Source: WTFY01 sp965203725 (GTDB taxonomy: Bacteria > Pseudomonadota > Gammaproteobacteria > UBA4575). Taken from it: DNA of 64,000 bases. Below are positions 1 to 7,613 of the stretch, piece after piece (position 1 is the first letter of the stretch; each line of letters starts with the position of its first letter). The notes under the pieces were generated by a model that saw only the letters and a program-made list of their open reading frames with translations, was not told the DNA's origin and did not search any database. The stretch lies in NCBI GenBank assembly GCA_965203725.1, contig CBDBDH010000001.1, forward strand, positions 682,001 through 746,000, in the 5' to 3' direction. A program made the translations under genes and the position numbers.

Positions 1-618
1 GTGGCGCGGCGGGTTCAGGGCGGCCAGCGCGGCCGCGTCGCGGCGGGTGGAGATGCCCGAGTATTCGATCTCGATGCGCGAGAGCCCGATGCCGGCGCCC
101 ACGTAGGGGGACCATGAGGCGAACACCGGTTCCCTGAAATCGTAGTACAGGTTGGCGAACAGGCTGTCGGTGCGCAGCCGGTCGATCTCCTCGTCGCGCA
201 CGGAGAACTCCTTTTGCTTGGGGTCACCCGGCACGGACAGATTGACCTTCTCGCCGCCGTGGCGGCGATGCCGGTACTCGGCCTCGACCCGGAACGGCCC
301 AAGGCCCGCGTAACCGATCTGGACACCTGCCAGCCAGCCGGTGTCGAGATCGAACTTGCTGGTGCTCGCAGGCAGGGCGCGGGGCTGGCACTGGTCCGCC
401 GGCAACGGCAGCTGCAGCCCGCCGAGGTTCACCGGCGGCAGCCACTGGTCGCAGTTGGTCGGGATGCCGACATTGGTGCGGGTGGACTTGATCGATTCCG
501 ACTCGGCGGCACCGAGTTCAATGCCTGTGTAGAATCCGCGGTGGGTGTCCTGTGCGGTTGCAGTCAGTGCTGCCGTAAACAGCACGGCGGCCGCAAAAGC
601 GGGGAATATATAGCGCAT
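1..618 (-). CDS. Outer-membrane beta-barrel protein, C-terminus beyond window
   Basis: The frame is open from an ATG at 618 to the left edge (206 codons, no stop), so the gene is partial. It starts with a typical Sec signal peptide (Met-Arg, a hydrophobic stretch, likely cleavage after ATA near residue 22). The mature part opens with GFYTGIELGAAES, and alternating aromatic and polar strands follow (AGVQIGYAGLGPFRVEAEYRHR; NLYYDF; SPYVGAGIGLSRIEIEY). That pattern is typical of small 8-stranded OmpA/OmpW-like barrels (PF13505 type). A Cys pair lies in the first long loop. Function is unknown beyond an outer-membrane location. The next gene upstream on this strand ends at 835, 216 bases away, so it probably has its own promoter. 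Confidence 0.8.
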   Translation of the reverse strand, partial: MRYIFPAFAAAVLFTAALTATAQDTHRGFYTGIELGAAESESIKSTRTNVGIPTNCDQWLPPVNLGGLQLPLPADQCQPRALPASTSKFDLDTGWLAGVQIGYAGLGPFRVEAEYRHRRHGGEKVNLSVPGDPKQKEFSVRDEEIDRLRTDSLFANLYYDFREPVFASWSPYVGAGIGLSRIEIEYSGISTRRDAAALAALNPPRH

Positions 619-834
619 GGTTATCCTAGCCAATTCGCTGTGTATGGCACAAGGCATTCACGAGACCTCCCAAAAAGTGTCGTTAATCTACATATCTCTG
701 GATTCAAGCCACCTGAATGTGGCCTAACTAGAATCGACAGTGCAAAGTGAAGTCCGCTCACCATTGTATAGAGCCCAACCGAAAACTCTGGCCAGACACT
801 CTGTATCAAAACGGATACTTTAAAAATCTTGGGT

Positions 835-1563
835 TCAAGCTAAGGCCTCAAACTCCTTGTTCTTGCAAGGCAAAAAATTGGATGGCCACGGACTGACCAA
901 CTTACAAAGCAACTGGTATTGGACCGGTGCATATTTATTAACCTGCTCAACTGTTACTCTGACCTGATTTAAGTCTGTGGATTTGATCAGCTGCGTGAAT
1001 TCAGCAGAATAGTAGCGAGGGGCATAGCCAACAATGGTGATCGGATCGCCAGTACGCATCAGTAAAGCCATTTCATCTTGAGAGTTTTGCAAATCCTGCA
1101 ACAAGTACAATCGTTCACCAACTTGCATTTGAAGTGCACGTTTCCTGTCTTCCTCATGTAGGTGCCGTAGTCCCCTACAAAAAAAGTGCACTTCGTAATT
1201 TTTCCATACTGTAGGTTCAGGACACGGAAACAGTTCCAGGGAATCCGTAGCACGCAATCCGCCTGTACGGGCAAGCTCTTCCAGCTCGTCATAGCGAGCC
1301 TCTGACAGCCCCAGCCAATAGAGATAATCCTTATATTCTGGACGATTCTTGGCCAAGATCCGACTAGTAAACATCGGAAAGAGTTCTTCGGATTCGTATA
1401 CCTTGTACAAATCCTGCATACGCCCAAATCGGTGAGATTCAGGCATTTCCTCAGCACCTCGCGTGTAAACGAACTTGTAGAGATCGTCTTCCCTGGTAAG
1501 CCTTCCAACCGGTGCCCACTTCCTGGTCTTGGAATCCTGCCATGCGACAAATAGAGCTTTCAT
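835..1563 (-). CDS. HIRAN-domain protein paired with HipA-like kinase
   Basis: This is a 242-residue protein. The C-terminal part contains DPITIVGYAPRYYSAEF (about residues 172-188), which fits the HIRAN signature of a VGYxPR-type motif after a small beta domain. The N-terminal part (VGRLTREDDLYKFVY) resembles segments seen in proteins that accompany HipA-like kinases. HIRAN domains bind DNA ends or damaged DNA in other proteins; here that is inference. The ATG has an AGAGGA ribosome site 8 bases upstream. It lies 24 bases downstream of the HipA-like kinase gene and is almost surely co-transcribed with it. Base composition is clearly more AT-rich than the neighbouring conjugation genes, which suggests separate acquisition. 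Confidence 0.65.
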   Translation of the reverse strand: MKALFVAWQDSKTRKWAPVGRLTREDDLYKFVYTRGAEEMPESHRFGRMQDLYKVYESEELFPMFTSRILAKNRPEYKDYLYWLGLSEARYDELEELARTGGLRATDSLELFPCPEPTVWKNYEVHFFCRGLRHLHEEDRKRALQMQVGERLYLLQDLQNSQDEMALLMRTGDPITIVGYAPRYYSAEFTQLIKSTDLNQVRVTVEQVNKYAPVQYQLLCKLVSPWPSNFLPCKNKEFEALA

Positions 1564-1587
1564 TGTGTCCGTCCTCTTTGCTAGAAA

Positions 1588-2508
1588 TCAGATTCGAAGA
1601 ATCCTTGCCGCATTCAGTTCCAACATCCGGTAGGCAAAATCACGAGCAGGTGCTGAAATTTCCTGGTCAGGTATTTCATCCAGTATCTCCCTGTATTTCT
1701 GAGAATCAATACTGGCTAGCCTTGCTGCCCAGAAGCGGGCTGCATCAGGTCGAATTTTAGCTGATTCTTCAAAGGCTTCCAAGGTCATGAGGGGTTTGGG
1801 AGAGGAAGGTGTCGCATAGAAAGCAGATTTTGCACGCCCTACATAGGCCTTAACGCTCCTGCCACGGTCTTTGGTCGTAAGCATTTCTCTACGGGTAGGG
1901 TCCTGCTCGTTTCTCCCCAGGCTTGATGCATGATCGAATGTAGGAGAAAAGAATACACGCTCCTGTTCTGGTAAAAATATAATGCCCCAGTTTTCGTGAT
2001 GGCGGTCCTGATTACCTATCCATGCATCCAGCAGAAGGTACCCTGTGAATAAACCGGCGGCATCCTCAATCTCTGTTGGAGCATTCCAGCCTAAGGGCAA
2101 CTCGATAACAGAAAAAGAGGCTGCCGCCATTACGATGCGGATCGTATGCTGTTTGGCCTTGTAACGCCTGTTTTTTTCATAGTCATCGACAATCTTGGCC
2201 AATAACTCATTCCCCAAAACCAGACGTGCACCAGGTTCCTCTGGGACAAAACTTGGGGTAATCACACCTTTTTTAGTTTCTGTGGGGCTTTCCCAAACTG
2301 CTAGATCGTATTCGGCATGTGGCAAGCCCAGAAGACGGCAAAGCTCACAACACACTTTTTCGGCCCAATTCTCCCCAGTATCAGGCCTGCCTGCCTTGAA
2401 CAGTATGTTCTTCCCTTGTTCACCGCGATACCAGAACTTGGTTTTTGTACCCACCTGCTCAAGTTGAATAAGCTCCTCGTCGGCAAGTTCAATAATCGGA
2501 TAGCTCAT
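1588..2508 (-). CDS. HipA-like Ser/Thr kinase domain protein
   Basis: The protein has 306 residues from the ATG at 2508. An upstream TTG at 2559 would add 17 residues, but the ATG gives the more natural start. The kinase signature is visible: GNQDRHHENWGII (about residues 165-177) is the HipA-type catalytic loop, with Asp and Asn in place. SPTFDHASSLG (about 188-198) is the metal-binding DxxxS segment. HipA kinases phosphorylate host proteins such as GltX and cause dormancy. This protein is shorter than HipA (about 440 residues) and lacks the HipA N-terminal subdomain. No HipB-like HTH gene is adjacent; a HIRAN protein follows instead. It could be the kinase half of a HIRAN/HipA toxin-antitoxin or defence pair. 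The family is clear, the role is inferred. Confidence 0.75.
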   Translation of the reverse strand: MSYPIIELADEELIQLEQVGTKTKFWYRGEQGKNILFKAGRPDTGENWAEKVCCELCRLLGLPHAEYDLAVWESPTETKKGVITPSFVPEEPGARLVLGNELLAKIVDDYEKNRRYKAKQHTIRIVMAAASFSVIELPLGWNAPTEIEDAAGLFTGYLLLDAWIGNQDRHHENWGIIFLPEQERVFFSPTFDHASSLGRNEQDPTRREMLTTKDRGRSVKAYVGRAKSAFYATPSSPKPLMTLEAFEESAKIRPDAARFWAARLASIDSQKYREILDEIPDQEISAPARDFAYRMLELNAARILRI

Positions 2509-2670
2509 GCTCGTGCAATCAATTGTCCGAAAGACTAAATCTTCCAGCTTAAGGTTCAAGTCAACCCAGATTCATTTGGGACACCATTGATCATACACGA
2601 AGGTCTTCACAGGACGAGAAAGCGAGGGTATGGATGAGGGGCTCGCTTTTTCTACGCTGCCGACGCAACA

Positions 2671-4224
2671 CTATCGCCTAAACACCGCCTTGCCCATACC
2701 GCCGCCAAAACGCCCTGCGTCATCCCCGCCGCGGGACAGCGGCGAAGTGGCTGCGGCGATCGAGCGCCCGATGTGCACGCCCGCCCAGGCCATCATGGCA
2801 CTCCACAGCAGCGGCAGGCCCAGGTACAGGCTGGTCGTGATCATGTTGAGGAGCATGCGCTTGAGATCGTGCTCACCGGGGTTGGTGAAGACCTGCAGGA
2901 AGACGTTGATGTCCGGGTACATGGAGAGGATCAGGTTCTGGTCCACCCACAGGGCCAGGTACCACAGCACGCTCCAGAACTTGACGGTGAAGATGGCCAG
3001 CGCCCCGGTGACCATCATCGACAGCGAGTAGCGCGACAACACCACGACCATCGATAACAGTGCGTAGATGCCCAGCAGCAAGACGGCCTGCACCATGGGC
3101 AGGGCCTGCAGCAGGGCCGTCACGCTGACCGAGAACAGCGCCGAGGCGGTGACGATGCCACCGGCGGCAAGACCGCCCTTGAGCCACTGCTCGGTGGTGC
3201 CGAGCCAGCCCCCGTGCCCGGTATTGCGCGCCACCAGGTCGTTGTTCGACCACACCGGGGGCGCGTTGGCCAGCACGGCGCGCGCCGCGGTATCCAGGTG
3301 CTGCTCATGGGCCAGGCCGGGAGCCACCGACACCACCAGGCCGGAAAACCCGGCCGAGGTGAGGTCCGCCTGCGCCACCAGCTTGCGCCGCAGCCCGGTG
3401 CCGGCCTCCTCCCACCATTGCTTGCACCAGGGCCTGCCCCAACGAGGCGGGGCGCCCGGCGGATATTCGCTATCACGCACCGCATTGAAGGCCCAGCCCG
3501 GAACCGGCAGGGTCGGGCGAAGCGCATCGTAGTAGCCGGGGGTCTCGCGGTAAACGCGCGAGCCCATCCAGTCCGGGTCACCCTGACCGTGGGTCGCGAG
3601 CAGGGCCAGCACGGCGGGGCTTGCCGGGCGCTCGGCCAGGTACTTCGAGCGCGCCGCCACGTAGCACTGGCTGAAGAAATCGCTGACCTCGCGGCGAAGC
3701 GCAGGCTCGGCGATGGTGGCCAGGCGCGCCTGCTGCTCGTAGGTGCGAAGGTCGCTCGCCGAAGGCAGGCCCTCGACCACGGCGTGGTTGAGCCCCGAGG
3801 TGACGGCGAGCACCGCGTACCACCAGATCGGCACCTGCACGAGGCTCGGGGCGCCGGCGAAGCCGGAGCTGCCGAAGCTGCTTTGAGGGGCGGCCGGGGT
3901 AGCGGTGACCGGGCTCGGATCGAGCAGGCTCGGCGGCGGCGTGTAGGCCAGCGTGCTGGACTGAAGCGGTGCCAGGGCCGCGGGCTGGCCCGCCAGTACC
4001 ACCACCAGCAGGGCCAGGAACAGCTGGATCTCCATGCGCCGCAGGGACAGTGCGGGGGCGCTGCCGAACTCACCGCCCTCGGCCGGTTCGCGCCAGTGGT
4101 CGATGAGGATGCCCAGAAAGGGCAGGAACACGATGCCGGTCCCGGCCAGCACCTCCCAGAGGATGTTGTAGAAGGTCCAGCCGAACAGGGTCGTGAACAG
4201 CTCGAGGTAGCTGTCGACGCTCAC
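2671..4224 (-). CDS. ICE conjugation TraG N-terminal-like membrane protein
   Basis: The protein has 518 residues from the GTG at 4224. Its start overlaps the stop codon of the small gene upstream (GTGA), so translation is probably coupled. It has N-terminal membrane segments (LFGWTFYNILWEVLAGTGIVFLPF; a second near residue 70), a long Trp/Cys-containing periplasmic region, then a cluster of hydrophobic helices near residues 370-490 (for example LLLGIYALLSMVVVLSRY). That topology matches the TraG_N-type protein that ends the GI-type (ICEHin1056/PFGI-1) mating-pair module, where it stabilises mating and contributes to entry exclusion in F-like systems. Gene order after the TIGR03757/03756/03755 genes supports this. 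The protein appears complete at its C-terminus (GGGMGKAVFRR). Confidence 0.8.
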   Translation of the reverse strand: MSVDSYLELFTTLFGWTFYNILWEVLAGTGIVFLPFLGILIDHWREPAEGGEFGSAPALSLRRMEIQLFLALLVVVLAGQPAALAPLQSSTLAYTPPPSLLDPSPVTATPAAPQSSFGSSGFAGAPSLVQVPIWWYAVLAVTSGLNHAVVEGLPSASDLRTYEQQARLATIAEPALRREVSDFFSQCYVAARSKYLAERPASPAVLALLATHGQGDPDWMGSRVYRETPGYYDALRPTLPVPGWAFNAVRDSEYPPGAPPRWGRPWCKQWWEEAGTGLRRKLVAQADLTSAGFSGLVVSVAPGLAHEQHLDTAARAVLANAPPVWSNNDLVARNTGHGGWLGTTEQWLKGGLAAGGIVTASALFSVSVTALLQALPMVQAVLLLGIYALLSMVVVLSRYSLSMMVTGALAIFTVKFWSVLWYLALWVDQNLILSMYPDINVFLQVFTNPGEHDLKRMLLNMITTSLYLGLPLLWSAMMAWAGVHIGRSIAAATSPLSRGGDDAGRFGGGMGKAVFRR

Positions 4225-4574
4225 GGGCCACCGCCGGACAGGGCCGCGAGGAAATGGCGCAGCAACTGCTGGCCGAGGAGCGCCTCGATCACCGCCAGCC
4301 AGGCGACCAGGCGTCAGTGACGGACCTGTTGGCGCTTCAGGGCAGGCGCATCGATGCGCCCGCAGCGATACCGCCAGTACACATACAGGGATCTGCCGAA
4401 GGCGGCCAGGGCCAGCGCGGCGCACCGGATCGCAGACCACAGCGGCCGCCAAGCATCCAGGCGCGCCTGCACGCCGGACAGGGAGGCGAGCTGCACCGAC
4501 TGCCACAGCACGAACCCGGTGATCGCTGCCAGCCCGAGTGCCAGCAGGCTCAGCCACACGCTGGCCGGGCGCAT
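4221..4574 (-). pseudogene. Small ICE membrane protein with in-frame TGA stop
   Basis: An ATG at 4574 opens an 86-residue frame ending at TGA (4314-4316). One helix is visible (VWLSLLALGLAAITGFVLW), followed by a segment of WRPLWSAIR type and a second hydrophobic stretch. The same frame continues past the TGA for exactly 30 more codons (RLVAWLAVIEALLGQQLLRHFL and a Gly-rich tail) and stops at 4221, overlapping the GTG of the TraG-like gene. Proteins at this position in related ICEs are, as I recall them, about 115-130 residues and end in just such a helix. The TGA therefore probably replaced TGG (Trp), truncating a real gene. Sequencing error or stop-codon readthrough would be alternatives. 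It starts 7 bases after the upstream gene. Confidence 0.7.
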
Positions 4575-4581
4575 ACGCAGA

Positions 4582-5925
4582 TCAGGGCACCCGGCCGCGC
4601 ACCAGTGGCCTCGGGTCGAGGGCGGGGGATTCGGGGACCTGCAGGGAGGCGCGCCGGCGGGCGCGGGCGCGCTCGAGCAGCACGCCCGCGGTCTCGGAGA
4701 CGATCTCGCGGCGCACGCGCGTCTCAAACAGCAGGCTTTCGATCTCGCGGTCGAGCTCCGCGATCGAGGCATCGGCATGCTCGCGGGCCACCTCGGTGGC
4801 ATAAACCTCGGGCACCTGGCGCCCGCTCAGCAGCAGGCGGCGTGCAAGCAGGGCCTTCTCGAGCGTGCGCGCGGTGCTGATCTCCGACACCAGGCGGTCG
4901 ATGACCAGCGACTGCTCGGTCGCGGGCATCTCCCGGACCGCCTCGATCAGTTGCCTCGTGACGGCCACCCCGGGGGCTGCGACCTGTTCCAGGTTGGCCA
5001 GCGTCGGCGGGCTTGCCCCGGAGACCAGGCGCTGCAGCTCAAGCGTGACCGCGCCCGATTCCTGGTGCAGCTTGGGCAGTAGCCCGGTGCCCGGGATGCT
5101 GTCCTTGCGGCAGGTGTCGCAGGTGGTGACGATGTTCTCGCCGACGACATCCACCACCCAGCGCTGCGCCTCGGCCGGGGTATTCCAGACCTCGGGCAGG
5201 CGCGAGCCCGGCGATGGCGGAGCCGCGGTGCTCGCGGTGACCGGGCGGTTCAGGTTGATGTTGTAGCCGGCCTTGACGATGTCCCCGGTAAACTCCAGCA
5301 CCGGCTGGGCCGAACCCCCGGCCAGCCCGCCGATCCAGGGCACGCCGTTGTCGCCGTTGGCCGCCTCCACGGCGGCCTCGGCACTCACCGCATCGTTGCC
5401 GCCGATGCCCATCTCGCGCTTCCAGTCGTTGCCCTTGGACAGGACGATGAGATCGGCGTAGGGGTTCTTGCCCTGGGCGATCTCGGTCTCCATCTGCTGG
5501 CAGGACTTGGTGGCGAGCGACAGGGTTTCCTCGGCCTTGATCAGCGCGTTCTGGAACAGGTCGTAGAGCCCCGGGTTGGCGCGCTGCAGGATCAGGGCCG
5601 GCAGGGCGGCCAGCGCCGCGGTCGCGGCATTGGTCATCGCCCCCATCATGCGGTCTGCGCCGGCGCCGATCTCGTTGAGGGTGTTGGTGACGGCGGCCAC
5701 CGGGTCGAAGCTGACGCAGCTGTAGCCGAGCCCGAGCTGTGCCGAGCCGCCGAGGGTGACCGAGACGACCGAGGGGTTGGCCGGTCGCGAGATCGGGCGC
5801 GCCCCGCCGATCTCGTAGTACCAGAAGCCGTCCTCGGTCGGGGCCATGACCGCCACCAGGTTCACCGGCATGCACAGGATGGCAAGCACGACCCCTGCCT
5901 TGGGACCCATCCCCGGGGACCTCAT
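4582..5925 (-). CDS. ICE conjugation protein, TIGR03755/PFL_4711 family
   Basis: The protein has 447 residues from the ATG at 5925, whose ATGA overlaps the stop of the preceding gene. A signal-like hydrophobic N-terminus (VVLAILCMPVNLVAVMAP) is followed by FWYYEIGGARPISRP and a TraH-like mixed helical region. CVSFDPVAAV, CQQMETEIAQGKNPY and a TTCDTCRKD motif carry the conserved cysteines. The long helical, Arg/Glu-rich tail (about residues 330-440) is typical of this ICE family. The role is in assembly of the mating pore or pilus of GI-type T4SS, probably periplasmic. Assignment rests on gene order and family resemblance recalled by eye. The frame is intact. Confidence 0.8.
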   Translation of the reverse strand: MRSPGMGPKAGVVLAILCMPVNLVAVMAPTEDGFWYYEIGGARPISRPANPSVVSVTLGGSAQLGLGYSCVSFDPVAAVTNTLNEIGAGADRMMGAMTNAATAALAALPALILQRANPGLYDLFQNALIKAEETLSLATKSCQQMETEIAQGKNPYADLIVLSKGNDWKREMGIGGNDAVSAEAAVEAANGDNGVPWIGGLAGGSAQPVLEFTGDIVKAGYNINLNRPVTASTAAPPSPGSRLPEVWNTPAEAQRWVVDVVGENIVTTCDTCRKDSIPGTGLLPKLHQESGAVTLELQRLVSGASPPTLANLEQVAAPGVAVTRQLIEAVREMPATEQSLVIDRLVSEISTARTLEKALLARRLLLSGRQVPEVYATEVAREHADASIAELDREIESLLFETRVRREIVSETAGVLLERARARRRASLQVPESPALDPRPLVRGRVP

Positions 5926-6932
5926 GGCGGGTAGGCCATCCAGTCCACGTTGAACAGGAACCACTGGCCGCGGCGCCGGCAGCACTCGTACGGGCGCCAC
6001 AGGGTCCAGGCGTAGTCCCCGCCCGCATCGACGCGCCCGCCGCCCCAGCCCACGGGGTCCGCCCGGTCATCGCCCCCGAACACGTCGCAGCCGGAGGAGG
6101 GCTCGGGCAGCAGGCGCTGCCACTGCCCGCTGCGGGCATCGCCCTCGATGAGCGCACCGGGCGGCCACATCCGCTGGCCCGAGGCGGACAATCCGGTGAG
6201 TGCGACATAGACGTGCGGCTGTGCGGGCCGGGTGACGATATCGCCTGCGCGCTGGGCGATGACGGCCGCAGCCTTCGGTTCGTCGGATTGCGTGACCCAG
6301 CCGGTGCGCGGGTGCACCGGGCCCCAGCTCTGCCCCGCACCCGCGCCGATCTCGCGAAGCCCCGGGACCAGGCTCGCCGGGTAGAGCGCCTCCGGGACGG
6401 CCATGCGCCAGGCCAGGGCATCGATGCCGGACTGGAAGTACGGCACCAGGGGTCGGGTCTGTGATCCGCACGCGAGCCCCGGCAGCGGCAACTGCGCCAG
6501 CGGGTGGCCGATCGCATCGGCCTCGCGAAATATCAGGTTCGTGTGGGCGCGCGCCGAACCCTCGGTGCGGTTGCCGGCACTTCCGGGAGTCACCGAAAGC
6601 AGCGAGCCCAGCAGTCCCCGGGCGGCGGCCTGTTGCGCCAGGCCCAGGGTGGCGCGGATCTCCGTCCAGGGATTGCCGCCCGGCTCGTTGTAGGCGGCGA
6701 CCACCAGGTCCGGGTTGTAGTGCCCGACCTTGAGCGAGGACCGCACCCGGCAGCCGCGCCACGTACAGCGAAGCCAGTAGCAGGTGCCGACCGGCATCCA
6801 CTGCATGCAGGCGGGGGCGGCGGCCGTGGTCCGGGCCAGGATCTGCGAGGTGTTGATCGAACCGCCCAGGGCCTGGCCCGGCATGCCGGCAAAAAGAAGC
6901 ATTGCCAGGACACAAGACCCCGTCCGGTTCAT
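5922..6932 (-). CDS. ICE conjugation TraU-like protein, TIGR03756/PFL_4710 family
   Basis: The protein has 336 residues. It has a signal peptide (residues 1-23, ending GQALGG) and a Cys-rich start with MPVGTCYWLRCTWRGCRV, typical of TraU-family exported conjugation proteins that depend on disulfide formation. Further features are ALAWRMAVPEALYPASLVPG, a region common to TraU-like proteins, and a C-terminus with YECCRRRGQWFLFNVDWMAYPP. It overlaps both neighbours by ATGA junctions, which shows a tightly coupled operon with the genes at 4582-5925 and 6929-7420. The inferred role is periplasmic, in mating-pair formation. The frame is intact, so decay of this module is local. Confidence 0.82.
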   Translation of the reverse strand: MNRTGSCVLAMLLFAGMPGQALGGSINTSQILARTTAAAPACMQWMPVGTCYWLRCTWRGCRVRSSLKVGHYNPDLVVAAYNEPGGNPWTEIRATLGLAQQAAARGLLGSLLSVTPGSAGNRTEGSARAHTNLIFREADAIGHPLAQLPLPGLACGSQTRPLVPYFQSGIDALAWRMAVPEALYPASLVPGLREIGAGAGQSWGPVHPRTGWVTQSDEPKAAAVIAQRAGDIVTRPAQPHVYVALTGLSASGQRMWPPGALIEGDARSGQWQRLLPEPSSGCDVFGGDDRADPVGWGGGRVDAGGDYAWTLWRPYECCRRRGQWFLFNVDWMAYPP

Positions 6933-7420
6933 GGCCGGTGCCAGTGCCGGTAGTGAGCCAGGGCGGCTTCGAGGTCCGTAAGGCCGTACACGACCGCGCG
7001 ACCGTTGAACACCATGGCCGGGTAGCGGTCGATGCCGTAGTGTGCCGCTCTTGCCAGGCCAACGGCGGCTTGGCGCAGCCGTGCACGGTCTGTCTCATGG
7101 ATTTTCTGCAGTCGGCCAAGCGCCTGCTGGCGGGCTAGCCCGGGATCAGTGGGCAGGTTCTCGGACAGGCGTGACTCCAGGTGGTTGAGGGTATCGAGCA
7201 TGTAGATACGAACCTCGGGCAGGCCAGGTGCTGGATGCCGGAATTCTTGGATCGGGTGTTGTGTGTCCGTAAATACTTCGACCAGACGCAACACCTCGGG
7301 GGCAGCCGAGGCGGGTGGCAAATTCACCACCGTGAGAAGCACGAGGCTAACCCACCCGATATAACGTACTCCCGGTTGGATCGAGTCCATCCTTGTCGGT
7401 GGTTGGGGTACGTTGGCCAT
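6929..7420 (-). CDS. ICE conjugation protein, TIGR03757/PFL_4709 thioredoxin-like
   Basis: The protein has 163 residues from the ATG at 7420, which has a GAGGA site 10 bases upstream; an internal ATG at 7390 is the alternative. It has a hydrophobic export segment (YIGWVSLVLLTVVNLPPASAAP), then the family pattern: VEVFTDTQHPI, RIYMLD, a helical middle, and a C-terminus of YPAMVFNGRAVVYGLTDLEAAL, which resembles the cis-Pro side of a thioredoxin fold. No CxxC is present, as in other members. It is the first gene of the coupled run leading to the TraG-like gene and is divergent from the TonB receptor. In ICEs of this type it lies downstream of the VirB4-like ATPase gene, whose remnant is here 50 kb away. 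Confidence 0.8.
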   Translation of the reverse strand: MANVPQPPTRMDSIQPGVRYIGWVSLVLLTVVNLPPASAAPEVLRLVEVFTDTQHPIQEFRHPAPGLPEVRIYMLDTLNHLESRLSENLPTDPGLARQQALGRLQKIHETDRARLRQAAVGLARAAHYGIDRYPAMVFNGRAVVYGLTDLEAALAHYRHWHRP

Positions 7421-7508
7421 GTCGGGGCTATCCTCGCCTGACTGCACCCAGGGTAGAAGGAAAAAGGCATACAAGGCCTGGCATGGTTTTTTAATAAGGG
7501 TGGGGCGC

Positions 7509-7514
7509 TATAAT
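7509..7514 (+). promoter_or_regulatory. Likely -10 box for the TonB receptor gene
   Basis: A consensus TATAAT lies in the 193-base divergent gap, about 100 bases before the receptor ATG. The -35 region 17 bases upstream is a T-rich GTTTTT, a poor match, so the promoter is probably weak or activator-dependent. No Fur box was recognised. Confidence 0.4.
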
Positions 7515-7613
7515 CTGCACCAGGCTTACAAAGGCAGGACATGCACTGATCAGCAAACGGCAGGTACGGGAAGCCCGTCCGATCATGCCAACCCAGTACC
7601 CGCGAGTGACCTT

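Noticed and set aside
214..750. Long plus-strand open frame
   Set aside because: Antisense to the outer-membrane barrel gene, whose signal peptide and strand pattern are convincing; long antisense frames are expected in GC-rich DNA.
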